The notes below the pieces were generated by a model. The model did not search any database, was not told the DNA's origin, and saw only the letters and a list, made by a program, of their open reading frames with translations. DNA of 35,357 bases from Bacillus sp. FJAT-27445 (GTDB lineage Bacteria; Bacillota; Bacilli; Bacillales; Cytobacillaceae): the NCBI RefSeq assembly GCF_001510665.1, contig NZ_LMTI01000001.1, forward strand, positions 1 to 35,357. Reading direction: 5' to 3'. Below are positions 24,088-34,647 of the stretch, piece after piece. Position 1 is the stretch's first letter; each line of letters begins with the position of its first letter. A program made the position numbers and the translations under genes.

Positions 24088-24297
24088 TCAAATCTCCAAT
24101 ACATTAAAGTCTTCATCTTGTTTTTCATACTGCAGGTAAACACCTTTGACTTCCTGGACAAATTCAATATTATAGCCCCGGTCCGCAAGTTTTTTCCTTA
24201 CATCCTTTTCCGAATCCCCTTCGACAAATAGGGATTTGGTATTTTCCCTTATGGGTACCTCATTAAGGCGCTCCTGAAAGTAAATCTTAAACAACAT
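24088..24297 (-). CDS. rpoY: RNA polymerase epsilon subunit RpoY (YkzG)
   Basis: A 69-aa protein of the DUF1447 family: LFKIYFQERLNEVPIRENTKSLFVEGDSE and GYNIEFVQEVKGVYLQYEKQD. It is the small Firmicute RNA polymerase subunit epsilon, whose fold resembles a phage inhibitor. It is always upstream of rnjA in Bacillaceae, as here. ATG 24297 has GGAGCG upstream. On the minus strand TAGTATAAAAG (about 24329-24339) supplies a -10-like box. Confidence 0.92.
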   Translation of the reverse strand: MLFKIYFQERLNEVPIRENTKSLFVEGDSEKDVRKKLADRGYNIEFVQEVKGVYLQYEKQDEDFNVLEI

Positions 24298-24437
24298 CTT
24301 TTCTCGCTCCTATCTCCACATTTGCTGCTTTTATACTAAATCCCCTTTATCCGAATTTCCTACCTGTCCCGGAACCTAGGGGAAACGCTAACAATGTTCC
24401 AAATGTTGCTACTGCATTTCAATTTACAATAAGGAAG

Positions 24438-24463
24438 GAGCCCTTCGCAAGTTTGAAGGGCTC
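24438..24463 (-). terminator. Terminator-like hairpin after the 23-codon mini-gene
   Basis: GAGCCCTTC (24438-24446) pairs perfectly with GAAGGGCTC (24455-24463) around an 8-base loop. On the minus strand a pyrimidine-rich CTTCCTTATT follows, a moderate U-tract. The hairpin begins 7 bases past the mini-gene stop codon. Confidence 0.6.
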
Positions 24464-24469
24464 AAAACA

Positions 24470-24541
24470 TCAGGCAATGGTTTTTTTTCGTAATAATTCT
24501 TTCCACTGTTTTAAAAGCTTTTTCCTGAGCTTCTTTAACAT
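24470..24541 (-). CDS. 23-aa cationic amphipathic peptide
   Basis: The 23-codon frame starts ATG (24541) and stops TGA (24472-24470). It encodes 10 Lys/Arg and one Glu, with Leu/Trp at positions 2, 5, 9, 10, 13, 16 and 17, giving a helix with one hydrophobic face; it begins MLKKLRKKLL and ends LLRKKTIA. AAGGAG (24552-24557) lies 10 bases upstream, and TGGTATAAAAT (24564-24574) provides an extended -10, predicting an 18-base leader. A hairpin follows the stop. So promoter, ribosome binding site, frame and hairpin all fit one tiny transcript, divergent from the DMT gene and upstream of rpoY-rnjA. No known family was recognised; a membrane-active peptide, RNA-binding peptide or leader peptide are all possible. 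Confidence 0.6.
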   Translation of the reverse strand: MLKKLRKKLLKQWKELLRKKTIA

Positions 24542-24563
24542 AGTGGATCAACTCCTTACCTTT

Positions 24564-24574
24564 ATTTTATACCA
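24564..24574 (-). promoter_or_regulatory. Extended -10 of the cationic peptide gene
   Basis: On the minus strand this reads TGGTATAAAAT, that is TGn followed by TATAAA. No good -35 was found at 16-18 bases. Confidence 0.45.
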
Positions 24575-24731
24575 TCCTTGTCCAAAGTAAAGCAGTCAAG
24601 CGAATAATTGAGAGGATTTTTCCGGTTATTGGCCATAACTACATTAAATCGGCCTTCTTGTTACTATTAGTATATGCCGGTTGGATCAAATTCTTCATGG
24701 TTAATGATGGAATAGGGCAGGAGTCAACAAA

Positions 24732-24760
24732 TTGACAAAATATTTTAGAAAGATTAATGT
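24732..24760 (+). promoter_or_regulatory. Candidate sigma-A promoter of the DMT gene
   Basis: A perfect TTGACA (24732-24737) and a weak TAATGT (24755-24760) are 17 bases apart, 33 bases before the GTG start. Confidence 0.55.
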
Positions 24761-24793
24761 TTTTTCTATTGAGAGAGGACAGGGGGAATTCGG

Positions 24794-25702
24794 GTGGGCA
24801 GGCTTTATGCTTCATTGCTTGGATTGGGTGTAATTTGGGGAACTTCCTTTATGTTTATAAAAATATTGCTGCAAACACTTGGCCCGGCAGAAGTGGTATT
24901 CGGCCGAACGCTTTTCGGGGCAGCCATGTTGTTGGCAATTGCCTTTTTGGTAAAAAAATCAAGGCGGGCCTTTACAAAGCTTCCTCATACAAAACTAATG
25001 ATAATTGCACTGGCAAATAACGTTTTTCCCTGGCTGCTTATCTCAGCCGGGGAAACCAAGATTACTTCAAGCCTTGCCTCCATCATTAATGCTACTACCC
25101 CTATATGGACATTGTTAATCGGCTTTTTGATCTTTTCGACAAAGCTGCGAAAAAATCAGTGGCTTGGCGCTGCTATAGGTTTTTTAGGTATTTTTATTCT
25201 TTCCGATTTCAAGGCTGGCTCATTTGGAGGAAGCAATATGGCAGGCATTCTTTTGATGAGTTCGGCTGCCCTTTGTTATGGGATTGGCTCACAAATGACC
25301 AAGAAGTATGCGAACGATATACCTGTGTTTGAACTTTCTCTGTACACGTTGTCATTTTCCACCATCGCCAGTTTTATTTTCATGTTCTTTACAGGTTTGC
25401 CAAAAGCATCAATTTTTTTCAGCCTGGCAAATGTCGGCGCGTTTTTCGGCCTTGGGGCAGTCGGCTCTGGAATCGCTTACCTTCTATACTATTATCTCGT
25501 TCAAAAAGGGAGTCCGGAATTTGCCGCGCTCGTCACGTACCTTGCTCCGGTTTTTGCTATTATATGGGGAGCGTTTCTGTTGACAGAACCAATACAGCCT
25601 TCAATGATTGCCGGGCTGGCTGTCATATTTGCCGGCGTCTACATTTCGTCCATTAAGAAAAAGCCTTCCTCCCTCCAACCCCAGAGGGGACAAACAAATT
25701 GA
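24794..25702 (+). CDS. DMT-superfamily transporter (EamA type)
   Basis: A 302-aa membrane protein with about ten hydrophobic segments arranged as two EamA repeats (about 5-135 and 150-285). The first segment LGLGVIWGTSFMFIKILL and the repeat-2 end AGVYISSIKKK are typical of this drug/metabolite exporter family; members export amino acids, nucleobases or metabolites. The substrate cannot be told. GTG 24794 has AGGGGGA 6 bases before it. It stands alone, between the divergent peptide gene and the convergent def gene, with its own terminator. Confidence 0.88.
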   Translation: MGRLYASLLGLGVIWGTSFMFIKILLQTLGPAEVVFGRTLFGAAMLLAIAFLVKKSRRAFTKLPHTKLMIIALANNVFPWLLISAGETKITSSLASIINATTPIWTLLIGFLIFSTKLRKNQWLGAAIGFLGIFILSDFKAGSFGGSNMAGILLMSSAALCYGIGSQMTKKYANDIPVFELSLYTLSFSTIASFIFMFFTGLPKASIFFSLANVGAFFGLGAVGSGIAYLLYYYLVQKGSPEFAALVTYLAPVFAIIWGAFLLTEPIQPSMIAGLAVIFAGVYISSIKKKPSSLQPQRGQTN

Positions 25703-25712
25703 GATGGCAAAA

Positions 25713-25747
25713 AAAAGCTGCCCTCGTGTTTTAAGGGGGCAGCTTTT
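25713..25747 (+). terminator. Bidirectional terminator between the DMT gene and def
   Basis: AAAAGCTGCCC (25713-25723) pairs perfectly with GGGCAGCTTTT (25737-25747), with A- and T-runs on both sides. Confidence 0.9.
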
Positions 25748-25748
25748 C

Positions 25749-26303
25749 TTATCGATCAATAGCAATGGCATCTTCAACCGGTTTAAAAGGATCTTCCTTA
25801 TTGATATGGTCGTAAAACATAATTCCATTCAAGTGGTCTATTTCATGCTGAAAAACGATTGCGGTAATGCCTTTTAGGCGCAGTTTTTGCATATTACCGT
25901 CAAGATCATATCCCTTTACTGTTATACGTGCATAGCGGGGAACATATCCAGGGTAAGGTTCATCCACAGAAAGACAGCCTTCACCGGAGGTCAGATATGC
26001 TTTTTCAACTGAATGGCTGATAATCCGCGGATTGAATAGCGCATAACTGTGCAGGTTCCCTTTTTCGTCGTACAGGTGTACAGCAATCATTCTCTTGAGC
26101 AAATCTATTTGAGGGGCGGCGAGGCCAATCCCAGGGCGAAACCCATGCTTCTCCGCCATTTCACTATTCTGGCTATTTATTACATATTCCAAAAGGCTTG
26201 CAAGAACTTTCCTATCCTCTTCCGAGGGGGGCATAGGTACTTCGAGGGCAATTTTCCTTAAGGTGGGATGCCCATCGCGAATGATATCGTCCATTGTTAT
26301 CAT
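25749..26303 (-). CDS. def: Peptide deformylase
   Basis: A 184-aa metal-dependent amidase that removes the N-formyl group from nascent proteins. The three family motifs are present: GIGLAAPQI, EGCLSV (metal-ligand Cys) and HEIDHLNG (two His ligands and the catalytic Glu). The extra insertions and 184-aa length fit the type II enzymes of Gram-positives, such as B. subtilis DefB (YkrB), which is in the same rnjA-pdh neighbourhood. ATG 26303 has AGGAG 9 bases upstream. Usually essential. Confidence 0.95.
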   Translation of the reverse strand: MITMDDIIRDGHPTLRKIALEVPMPPSEEDRKVLASLLEYVINSQNSEMAEKHGFRPGIGLAAPQIDLLKRMIAVHLYDEKGNLHSYALFNPRIISHSVEKAYLTSGEGCLSVDEPYPGYVPRYARITVKGYDLDGNMQKLRLKGITAIVFQHEIDHLNGIMFYDHINKEDPFKPVEDAIAIDR

Positions 26304-26521
26304 ATAACGTCACTCCTGTGTAAAACTAACTATTTATGGTATCCCGTTGACGGGGAGAAGTATGCCATTAGTCTATCAGACAATTTAAGAAATGTTAATT
26401 ACATGGAGTAAAATTTATCATCCGGCCATAGAACTTTTAAAATTTAAAATGTGCTAATAAACTTTTTATGTATCCCTGCAGACTTGCCGAAAGTAAAGGA
26501 GCCGCTGCCTATTTTGGCATC

Positions 26522-26546
26522 AAAAAGAAGAGGCGGGTGCCTCCCC
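26522..26546 (-). terminator. Rho-independent terminator of the YjcZ-type gene
   Basis: GAGGC (26530-26534) pairs with GCCTC (26539-26543). On the minus strand it is followed by TTCTTTTTG. The remainder of 26304-26521 shows no gene. Confidence 0.7.
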
Positions 26547-26557
26547 TTTTCTCCGCA

Positions 26558-26680
26558 TTATAGCCAGGCACAGCCGACAATAATTAAAAGAATAAACAGT
26601 ACAACAATTAAGGCAAAACCTCTGCCAAAACCCCAGCCGCCATATCCGCCAGGATAACCATATCCACCGTAACCGTACAT
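26558..26680 (-). CDS. YjcZ-family sporulation protein, 40 aa
   Basis: The N-terminal half is glycine- and tyrosine-rich ([20 protein letters not shown]), followed by one membrane segment ([19 protein letters not shown]). That composition is diagnostic of the YjcZ family of tiny proteins, often found in spores and annotated as sporulation proteins. ATG 26680 follows a strong GGAGGAGG site, and a terminator follows the stop. Many Bacillaceae carry several copies across the genome; only this one is in the window. No role has been established. Confidence 0.85.
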   Translation of the reverse strand: MYGYGGYGYPGGYGGWGFGRGFALIVVLFILLIIVGCAWL

Positions 26681-26900
26681 AAGCGAACCTCCTCCGCATA
26701 ATGTTTGCCGGCCCTATTACCGGGCGACTATTACAGCCTATGCGAAGCGGGCAATGTTAGTTTGGGCCCATGCCCATTCATAAGGGGCGATTTTCATGAA
26801 TAAGATGTAATGTAATGGACATGCCCTTTGGAGTTTTGGAAGTTGTCAAAGGCGGAATCTCTCGATATAGTAGAACTGTTAGGATAAGGAGTGATATATT

Positions 26901-27566
26901 TTGCCAATTTCTCCAATGAAACGCCTTCTGTTCATTTTTGCGGCTTCAATTTTGCTGCTTGCTGGCTGCCTTGCAAAGGAAACGCCTGAAGCTCAGCTGT
27001 ATGAAGTGATGGAAAAGGCGGTAAATGCCGAGAAACAGTTTGAAGCACAACAGGATCCATTAATGGAACTTGAAACGAAAGAAAAAGAAATTTTTGATAA
27101 AATTATGGGGCTTGGCCTGAAGGAATATAAGCAAATTTCAATTTTATCCGATGAAGCACTCGCCATTGCCGCTAAGAGGAAGGAGCATATTGGACTGGAG
27201 CGCCAAAGCCTGGATGATTCTCGGGTGCTATTCAAAGAAGCATCAGGGATTCTGGAGAATATTAAAAATCCCGAATTAAAGAAAAAAGCGGAAACGCTAT
27301 ACAAAACCATGAATGAGCGATATACCGCTCATGAATTGCTATACAAAGAATACATGAAAGCTTTGGAGGGGGACCAGAAGCTTTATACATCCCTGAAAGA
27401 AAAAGACATTACCCTGGAAAACCTGGAAGGGCAGGTTAATTCACTTAACACCCATTACACAAGGATCATGGAAACGAACGATAAGTTTAATGAATTGACC
27501 GAAAAATACAATAAAGAAAAGCTCGAATTTTATAAAATGGCAGGGCTTGGAAATAAGGATTCCTAA
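26901..27566 (+). CDS. ykyA: YkyA-family cell-wall-associated lipoprotein
   Basis: About 221 aa. The signal peptide ends in the lipobox LLAGC, and the mature part is almost entirely helical and charged, probably coiled coil (about 40-210), the YkyA layout. YkyA sits directly upstream of pdhA in B. subtilis too, where it is a putative cell-wall lipoprotein of unknown function. The start is TTG 26901, because AAGGAG (26886-26891) is 9 bases before it; the ATG at 26916 is too far from any site. It has its own terminator (27572-27597), so pdhA is transcribed separately. Confidence 0.9.
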   Translation: MPISPMKRLLFIFAASILLLAGCLAKETPEAQLYEVMEKAVNAEKQFEAQQDPLMELETKEKEIFDKIMGLGLKEYKQISILSDEALAIAAKRKEHIGLERQSLDDSRVLFKEASGILENIKNPELKKKAETLYKTMNERYTAHELLYKEYMKALEGDQKLYTSLKEKDITLENLEGQVNSLNTHYTRIMETNDKFNELTEKYNKEKLEFYKMAGLGNKDS

Positions 27567-27571
27567 ACAGG

Positions 27572-27597
27572 AAAGCGGGCGCAATGGCTCGCTTTTT
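27572..27597 (+). terminator. Rho-independent terminator of ykyA
   Basis: AAAGCGGGC (27572-27580) pairs with GCTCGCTTT (27587-27595) with one G-T wobble, followed by TTC. Confidence 0.78.
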
Positions 27598-27753
27598 CTA
27601 TTTCATCAAATAGATAACCGCATTTCCTGTTCTATGCTGAAAGTGGGAGGAAACAGGATTAGTACAGTTGCTGAAATGTTAATGGTACAGATTTAAAAAC
27701 ATTAAGTTAGTTATCTAATATCGATATAGTGAAAAATTTATAGGTCATGTTTA

Positions 27754-29210
<1,457 letters not shown>

Positions 29211-29213
29211 ATC

Positions 29214-30191
29214 ATGGCTCAAATGACAATGATCCAGGCAATTACGGATGCCTTGCGCATAGAACTTCGCAATAATGAGAAAACTTTGATATTCGGGGAG
29301 GACGTGGGTGCCAACGGCGGTGTATTCCGTGCAACCGAAGGCCTTCAAAAGGAATTTGGCGAAGGCAGGGTATTTGATACACCGCTTGCTGAATCCGGAA
29401 TCGGAGGATTGGCTATCGGGCTTTCCCTAACAGGTTACCGCCCAATCCCGGAAATACAATTCTTTGGCTTTGTTTTTGAGGTAATGGATTCCATAGCCGG
29501 ACAGATGTCAAGGATGCGCTACCGGTCCGGGGGACGCTACAATATGCCGATTACGGTAAGGTCTCCATTTGGCGGTGGGGTACATACTCCAGAGCTTCAT
29601 TCCGACAGCCTTGAAGGATTGATGATGCAGACCCCGGGACTTAAGGTCGTCGTTCCGTCAACACCATACGATGCAAAGGGATTGCTAATCTCGTCCATTC
29701 GCGATAACGACCCTGTTATTTTCCTGGAACACTTAAAGCTTTACCGCGCATTCCGTGAAGACGTTCCAGAGGAAGAGTACACCATTCCACTTGGAAAAGC
29801 GGATATTAAGCGTGAAGGAAAAGATTTGACAATCATTACGTATGGCGCAATGGTTCATGAATCGCTTAAGGCCGCTGAAGAGCTTGAAAAAGAAGGCCAT
29901 TCCGTGGAAGTTATTGATCTCCGGACTTTGATGCCGCTTGATATCGAAGCGATTGTTGCTTCCGTTGAAAAAACCGGCCGGGCAATCGTTGTTCAGGAAG
30001 CTCAAAGGCAGGCAGGCGCGGCGAATCATGTTGTACGCGAAATCATGGAGCGTTCCGTATTGAGCCTAGAAGCTCCTGTGCTGACAGTTGCGGCTCCTGA
30101 TACAGTTTATCCGTTTTCACAAGCAGAGAACGTATGGCTTCCAAACTATAAAGATGTAATTGAAACAGCTAAAAAAGTACTTACATTCTAA
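29214..30191 (+). CDS. pdhB: Pyruvate dehydrogenase E1 component, beta subunit
   Basis: A 325-aa protein that completes the alpha2-beta2 E1 heterotetramer. It shows the transketolase-like pyrimidine-binding region ([16 protein letters not shown], about 26-41; [16 protein letters not shown], about 56-71) and the C-terminal transketolase domain ([30 protein letters not shown]). Length equals B. subtilis PdhB. The ATG at 29214 is preceded by AAAAGGAG overlapping the end of pdhA, so the two are translationally coupled. Confidence 0.96.
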   Translation: MAQMTMIQAITDALRIELRNNEKTLIFGEDVGANGGVFRATEGLQKEFGEGRVFDTPLAESGIGGLAIGLSLTGYRPIPEIQFFGFVFEVMDSIAGQMSRMRYRSGGRYNMPITVRSPFGGGVHTPELHSDSLEGLMMQTPGLKVVVPSTPYDAKGLLISSIRDNDPVIFLEHLKLYRAFREDVPEEEYTIPLGKADIKREGKDLTIITYGAMVHESLKAAEELEKEGHSVEVIDLRTLMPLDIEAIVASVEKTGRAIVVQEAQRQAGAANHVVREIMERSVLSLEAPVLTVAAPDTVYPFSQAENVWLPNYKDVIETAKKVLTF

Positions 30192-30263
30192 ACGGACAGG
30201 ACCGGCGTTTATAGAACTGTGAAGGACTGAAGAAATACGAGAACAATAGGAGGATGAGGCATA

Positions 30264-31643
30264 GTGTCATTCCAATTTAAAATGCCTGACATTGGCGAGG
30301 GAATCCACGAAGGCGAGATAGTCAAATGGTTTATAAAGCCAGGCGATAAAATTCAAGAAGACGATGTTCTTTGTGAAGTACAAAATGATAAAGCTGTTGT
30401 TGAGATTCCTTCGCCAGTAGAAGGAACAGTAGAGGAAATCCTGATTGGCGAAGGTACGGTCGCCACAGTTGGCCAGGTACTTGTTACATTTGATGCCCCA
30501 GGATACGAAAATATTCAATTTAAAGGCGACAGCCATGATGAGGACGAATCGGCTGAAGAGAAAACAGAAGCACAGGTACAATCTACTCTTGAATCTGGCC
30601 AGCAGCTTAAGAAAGAAGAAGCACAAGAACCGAAAGCTGAAGGAGCTACAGGTGCCGGTGCTGCAGCTGCCAATGCTGCCCCAGAGACACAGGTTGACCC
30701 GGACAGAAGGGTTATTGCAATGCCTTCAGTCAGGAAATACGCGCGTGAAAAAGGTGTGGATATCCGCCAGGTTGCGGGAACAGGGAACAATGGGCGAATC
30801 CTAAAAGGCGATATTGATTCCTATCTGAATCGTGGAAGCGACTCATCTAAAGAAATTGAAGAAGCAAGTGCTGTCAGGACCGAAACAGCTCAAGCTGCTG
30901 AAGAGCCAAAACGAGCTGCAGCATCGATTCCTCAAGGACAGTATCCTGAAACCCGTGAAAAGATGAGTGGAATTCGCCGCGCGATTGCCAAGGCAATGGT
31001 CAATTCCAAGCACACGGCACCGCATGTAACGCTAATGGACGAAGTGGAAGTGGCAAGCCTTGTTGCACACCGCAAGAAGTTCAAGGAAGTTGCAGCGGAA
31101 AAAGGTATCAAATTAACATTCCTTCCATACGTCGTCAAGGCGCTTACGAGTGCATTGAGGGAGTATCCTGCTCTCAATACATCTGTCGATGATGAAGCAG
31201 GGGAAATCATTCAGAAGCATTATTACAACATTGGAATAGCAGCTGATACAGATAAGGGATTGCTTGTTCCTGTTGTTAAGGATGCCGATAGGAAATCGGT
31301 ATTTGCCATTTCCAACGAGATTAATGAGCTTGCGTCAAAAGCGAGGAGCGGAAAACTTTCTCCTGATGAAATGAAGGGCGGTTCCTGCACAATCACGAAT
31401 ATCGGGTCAGCAGGAGGCCAGTGGTTCACACCGGTCATCAATCATCCGGAAGTTGCTATCCTTGGAATTGGCCGCATTGCGGAAAAAGCGGTTGTAAAAA
31501 ATGGAGAAATCATTGCTGCACCAGTTCTCGCACTTTCCTTAAGCTTTGACCACCGTGTCATTGACGGAGCGACAGCACAGAATTTCATGAATCACATCAA
31601 GCGTTTGCTCAACGACCCGGAACTCTTGTTAATGGAGGCGTAA
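30264..31643 (+). CDS. pdhC: Dihydrolipoamide acetyltransferase (E2)
   Basis: 459 aa. Domains: one lipoyl domain (about 1-80) with the lipoylated Lys43 in [10 protein letters not shown]; an Ala/Glu-rich flexible linker (about 90-145); a peripheral subunit-binding domain (about 148-188: [22 protein letters not shown]); a second linker; and the catalytic acetyltransferase domain (about 225-459) with [10 protein letters not shown], whose His and Asp are catalytic. It forms the 60-mer core of the complex. GTG 30264 follows AGGAGG. It is somewhat longer than the B. subtilis protein (about 442 aa) in its linkers. Confidence 0.96.
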   Translation: MSFQFKMPDIGEGIHEGEIVKWFIKPGDKIQEDDVLCEVQNDKAVVEIPSPVEGTVEEILIGEGTVATVGQVLVTFDAPGYENIQFKGDSHDEDESAEEKTEAQVQSTLESGQQLKKEEAQEPKAEGATGAGAAAANAAPETQVDPDRRVIAMPSVRKYAREKGVDIRQVAGTGNNGRILKGDIDSYLNRGSDSSKEIEEASAVRTETAQAAEEPKRAAASIPQGQYPETREKMSGIRRAIAKAMVNSKHTAPHVTLMDEVEVASLVAHRKKFKEVAAEKGIKLTFLPYVVKALTSALREYPALNTSVDDEAGEIIQKHYYNIGIAADTDKGLLVPVVKDADRKSVFAISNEINELASKARSGKLSPDEMKGGSCTITNIGSAGGQWFTPVINHPEVAILGIGRIAEKAVVKNGEIIAAPVLALSLSFDHRVIDGATAQNFMNHIKRLLNDPELLLMEA

Positions 31644-31647
31644 TAAA

Positions 31648-33057
31648 ATGGTAGTAGGAGATTTTCCAGTTGAAACAGATACAATAGTCATCGGAGCTGG
31701 GCCAGGCGGATATGTGGCAGCCATCAGGGCTGCCCAGCTCGGCCAAAAAGTGACAATCGTTGAACGGGGAACATTGGGCGGAGTATGCCTAAATGTCGGC
31801 TGTATCCCTTCAAAGGCCTTGATTGCCGCAGGGCATAGGTATGAATCAGCCACCCATTCAAGCGACATAGGTATTAATGCGGAAAACGTCACCGTCGATT
31901 TTTCAAAGGTCCAGGAATGGAAGGCGGGCGTCGTTAAGAAACTAACAGGCGGAGTAGAAGGCCTTTTAAAAGGCAACAAGGTAAATATCGTCCGCGGAGA
32001 GGCATACTTTGTTGATGCGAACACGTTAAGGGTTATGGATGAAAACTCCGCTCAGACCTATACGTTCAACAATGCGATTATCGCAACTGGCTCCCGCCCC
32101 ATTGAACTGCCGGCCTTCAAGTATACGAAGCGTGTCCTTGATTCCACAGGCGCTCTGGCACTGGATGCAATTCCGAAAAGCATCGTCGTTATCGGCGGAG
32201 GTTATATCGGAACAGAGCTAGGCGGGGCTTATGCCAGCTTCGGGACAAAAGTGACCATCCTAGAGGGTGCGGACGAAATCCTGAATGGCTTCGAAAAACA
32301 GATGTCCTCACTTGTAAAGCGCAACCTCAAGAAAAAAGGGGCCGAAGTGATTACAAAGGCTCTTGCAAAAGGTGTGCAGGAAACAAAGGATTCTGTTACG
32401 GTAACGTATGAAGTAAAAGGCGAAGAAAAAACTGTCGAAGCAGACTATGTATTCGTCATGGTTGGACGCCGCCCGAATACCGATGAGCTTGGCCTCGAAC
32501 AGGTCGAGATCGAAATGACTGATAAAGGCATTGTAAAAGTCGATAAGCAATGCCGTACCAATGTAGGCAATATTTATGCCATTGGGGATATTATCCCGGG
32601 GCCGCCGCTTGCCCATAAAGCTTCCTATGAAGGTAAAATAGCCGCTGAAGCGATTGCGGGACATCCATCCGAAATCGACTATCTGGCCATTCCTGCAGTC
32701 GTTTTCTCGGATCCCGAGCTAGCATCCGTCGGCTACACAGAGGCGCAGGCAAAAGAAGAGGGGATTGATGCAATAGCTTCAAAATTCCCATTCGCAGCCA
32801 ATGGCAGGGCGCTTGCTTTGAACCAGACTGACGGTTTTATGAAGCTTGTAACCCGAAAGGAAGACGGGCTTGTCATTGGAGCACAGATAGCAGGTCCAAG
32901 CGCGTCTGACATGATCGCAGAGCTCGGGCTGGCCATCGAAGCAGGCATGACAGCTGAAGATTTAGCTATGACGATCCATGCGCATCCAACACTTGGTGAA
33001 ATTACGATGGAAGCGGCAGAGGTAGCCATTGGCAGCCCAATCCATATTGTTAAATAG
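31648..33057 (+). CDS. pdhD: Dihydrolipoamide dehydrogenase (E3)
   Basis: A 469-aa FAD- and NAD-dependent flavoprotein that reoxidises the E2 lipoyl group. The FAD motif is VIGAGPGGY (about 14-22), the redox disulfide is Cys47/Cys52 in [15 protein letters not shown], the NAD motif is [12 protein letters not shown] (about 180), and the C-terminal HAHPTLGE holds the catalytic His/Glu pair. It starts 4 bases after pdhC (AATGGAGGCGTAATAAAATGG provides the site). E3 is shared with the 2-oxoglutarate and branched-chain complexes in Bacillus. A terminator at 33078 closes the operon. Confidence 0.96.
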   Translation: MVVGDFPVETDTIVIGAGPGGYVAAIRAAQLGQKVTIVERGTLGGVCLNVGCIPSKALIAAGHRYESATHSSDIGINAENVTVDFSKVQEWKAGVVKKLTGGVEGLLKGNKVNIVRGEAYFVDANTLRVMDENSAQTYTFNNAIIATGSRPIELPAFKYTKRVLDSTGALALDAIPKSIVVIGGGYIGTELGGAYASFGTKVTILEGADEILNGFEKQMSSLVKRNLKKKGAEVITKALAKGVQETKDSVTVTYEVKGEEKTVEADYVFVMVGRRPNTDELGLEQVEIEMTDKGIVKVDKQCRTNVGNIYAIGDIIPGPPLAHKASYEGKIAAEAIAGHPSEIDYLAIPAVVFSDPELASVGYTEAQAKEEGIDAIASKFPFAANGRALALNQTDGFMKLVTRKEDGLVIGAQIAGPSASDMIAELGLAIEAGMTAEDLAMTIHAHPTLGEITMEAAEVAIGSPIHIVK

Positions 33058-33077
33058 ATCCGATACAGAATAAAAAT

Positions 33078-33106
33078 AAGCCCTTCCCGATTTGGGAAGG
33101 GCTTTA
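33078..33106 (+). terminator. Rho-independent terminator of pdhABCD
   Basis: AAGCCCTTCCC (33078 on) pairs perfectly with GGGAAGGGCTT (33094-33104). The hairpin is symmetric and A/T-rich on both sides, so it can also end the convergent small lipoprotein gene. Confidence 0.9.
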
Positions 33107-33111
33107 ACATA

Positions 33112-33489
33112 TTATTGTGAACCAGCCAATACTTGCGAGACAGGCTGGATGATTTGTTCTTTTGTCGTAATCCCGTAAATTTTGACCATTACTTTTTCAT
33201 TATAAAGGACAATCAGAGCAGGGCCGGTTTTGATATCGAATTCATCATAGTACTTTTTCTCTTTTCCCTCCGATAGGACCATAAGGCTTTCCATTTCATC
33301 AGGAAAGTCCTTTTTTAGTTCAATCAAGGCATCGTAGTAGGCTGTTTCGCGTTTATATTCCTTTTCGTCAGAAAAGAATATGACTTGTTTCGTGTTTTTA
33401 TCCACCGCCAGCCTTTCCTGATCCACTTTGCTGCAGGACGCTGTCATGAACAAGGAAATAAAGAGTATATAAACAGGGAAACCTTTCAT
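33112..33489 (-). CDS. Small lipoprotein, possibly Slp
   Basis: 125 aa. The signal peptide has lipobox MTASC. The mature part (about 20-125) has a thioredoxin-like layout (QVIFFSDEKEY, a helix, then KTGPALIVLYNEKVMVKIYG), but it lacks any CxxC, so it is not a redox enzyme. In B. subtilis slp (small peptidoglycan-associated lipoprotein, about 124 aa) follows pdhD; here the gene is in that place but on the opposite strand, so orthology is uncertain. ATG 33489 has GGAGG 7 bases upstream. Confidence 0.82.
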   Translation of the reverse strand: MKGFPVYILFISLFMTASCSKVDQERLAVDKNTKQVIFFSDEKEYKRETAYYDALIELKKDFPDEMESLMVLSEGKEKKYYDEFDIKTGPALIVLYNEKVMVKIYGITTKEQIIQPVSQVLAGSQ

Positions 33490-33678
33490 TTCTTTGCCTC
33501 CAGTATGACGAAAATAATGACTGCAGCTGGCAAAACATTAGCTCCATTCTATCACACGATCATTGGCTAGCTTTCCTTGTCATGCAAATGTTACAGAAAT
33601 GAAAAATATCTGTAGAAGGCCAGGCATATACTTCACTAATGGCAAGTTCATTTTCCAGTTTGCAGGCGGTGATTCTCA

Positions 33679-33939
33679 ATGAAGATGTATGTAGTATTTC
33701 TAATCCAATTCATAATTTGGAGCGGATATACTTTGACAGAGTGGCTTTCTAAGCATGACCATCCTTTATATAATGTCCTCATGTTTCTGGTGTTTTTTTA
33801 TCTGGCAATTATTATCGGTGAAAACTTTATCCAATCCTCGAGGAAGGCACTTTTTATTACCGTCTTCAGCCTTGGGCTTTATGCATCCTTCCATTTTATC
33901 CTGTCCTATTTCCACTTTCCTGCATTGCTCCAAAAATAA
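33679..33939 (+). CDS. Small membrane protein of unknown function
   Basis: 86 aa with three likely membrane segments (about 4-20, 32-48 and 58-78), separated by short charged loops containing WLSKHDHPLYN and QSSRK. No family was recognised. ATG 33679 has only a modest site (AGGCGG at 33664-33669). Not part of an operon with neighbours; the gene downstream is convergent. Confidence 0.65.
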   Translation: MKMYVVFLIQFIIWSGYTLTEWLSKHDHPLYNVLMFLVFFYLAIIIGENFIQSSRKALFITVFSLGLYASFHFILSYFHFPALLQK

Positions 33940-34013
33940 TCAGTGGCTTTCAGGATACCTTCTTTTGCTGTTAACGGCAGCTGGCCCGCCGATTATTGCT
34001 TACCGATCGCGGG

Positions 34014-34041
34014 AAAGAAAAAGCATCCCTATGAGGGATGC
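34014..34041 (-). terminator. Rho-independent terminator of the DUF1885 gene
   Basis: GCATCCC (34023-34029) pairs with GGGATGC (34035-34041). On the minus strand TTTTTCTTT follows. Confidence 0.85.
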
Positions 34042-34051
34042 GCGTTGAACA

Positions 34052-34510
34052 TTATTTCCGTGGGTTGAAGTACATAATCCTGCCGTTAAACAGATGAAGT
34101 TCAGCCTGGAGTTTTTTTGCAAGAAATTTGCAAAACTCGTTCGCTTTGCCTTTGTCGCCCGCCAAAGCGCCATCTGGTAAAGATATCTGGATATATGACT
34201 GGATTGAGGAGGTTCCATCCTCCAATTCCACCGCTTCCTTGCCTACTGCGATGGCAATGGCCCTGTATCGGTCGGGATCTGATGTGCTCAAATAGAACCA
34301 ATCGCCTTTGCTCTCAGGCGTTTCCTTAATTTCGTAAGGAAATGCGCTCTCATCAAAATCCCAATTTACCTGGGCACCTGTTTTGGAGGTTATTTCTTTG
34401 TAATAATGAAAGTAATCCTTTAATTCTTCCAATGTAATAGATTGTTTGACAGATGAAGGCACAAGTTTAATAAAAGCGTTTTCAGCCAACACCATACCCC
34501 CTTGATTCAT
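34052..34510 (-). CDS. DUF1885-family protein
   Basis: About 152 aa, no signal peptide. The sequence AENAFIKLVPSSVKQSITLEELKDYFHYYKEITSKTGAQVNWDF and the C-terminal ELHLFNGRIMYFNPRK fit the Bacillaceae DUF1885 family, whose structure is known for one member but whose function is not. ATG 34510 has AAGGAGG 9 bases upstream; a longer frame (from 34543) starts within the untranslated region. It is divergent from the gene at 34648. Confidence 0.8.
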   Translation of the reverse strand: MNQGGMVLAENAFIKLVPSSVKQSITLEELKDYFHYYKEITSKTGAQVNWDFDESAFPYEIKETPESKGDWFYLSTSDPDRYRAIAIAVGKEAVELEDGTSSIQSYIQISLPDGALAGDKGKANEFCKFLAKKLQAELHLFNGRIMYFNPRK

Positions 34511-34585
34511 ATTTCTGTACCTCCTTATTGTAGCATTCTCCAATTTCTTTAAACAACCGACAACTTGAGCACAAAGTGGATTTGT

Positions 34586-34614
34586 TTGTAATTTTAATAG
34601 AATTGAATTATAAT
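34586..34614 (+). promoter_or_regulatory. Sigma-A promoter of the DUF3055 gene
   Basis: TTGTAA (34586-34591) and TATAAT (34609-34614) are exactly 17 bases apart, and 34 bases before the ATG at 34648. Confidence 0.7.
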
Positions 34615-34647
34615 AATATTCTAAAAACTTTTTTTAGGAGGAGTGTT

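Noticed and set aside
24556-24729. Open plus-strand frame with a hydrophobic stretch (SAFLLLLVYAGWIKFF) upstream of the DMT gene
   Set aside because: It has no ATG, GTG or TTG with a ribosome binding site, and overlaps the promoter of the minus-strand peptide gene and the start of the DMT promoter.
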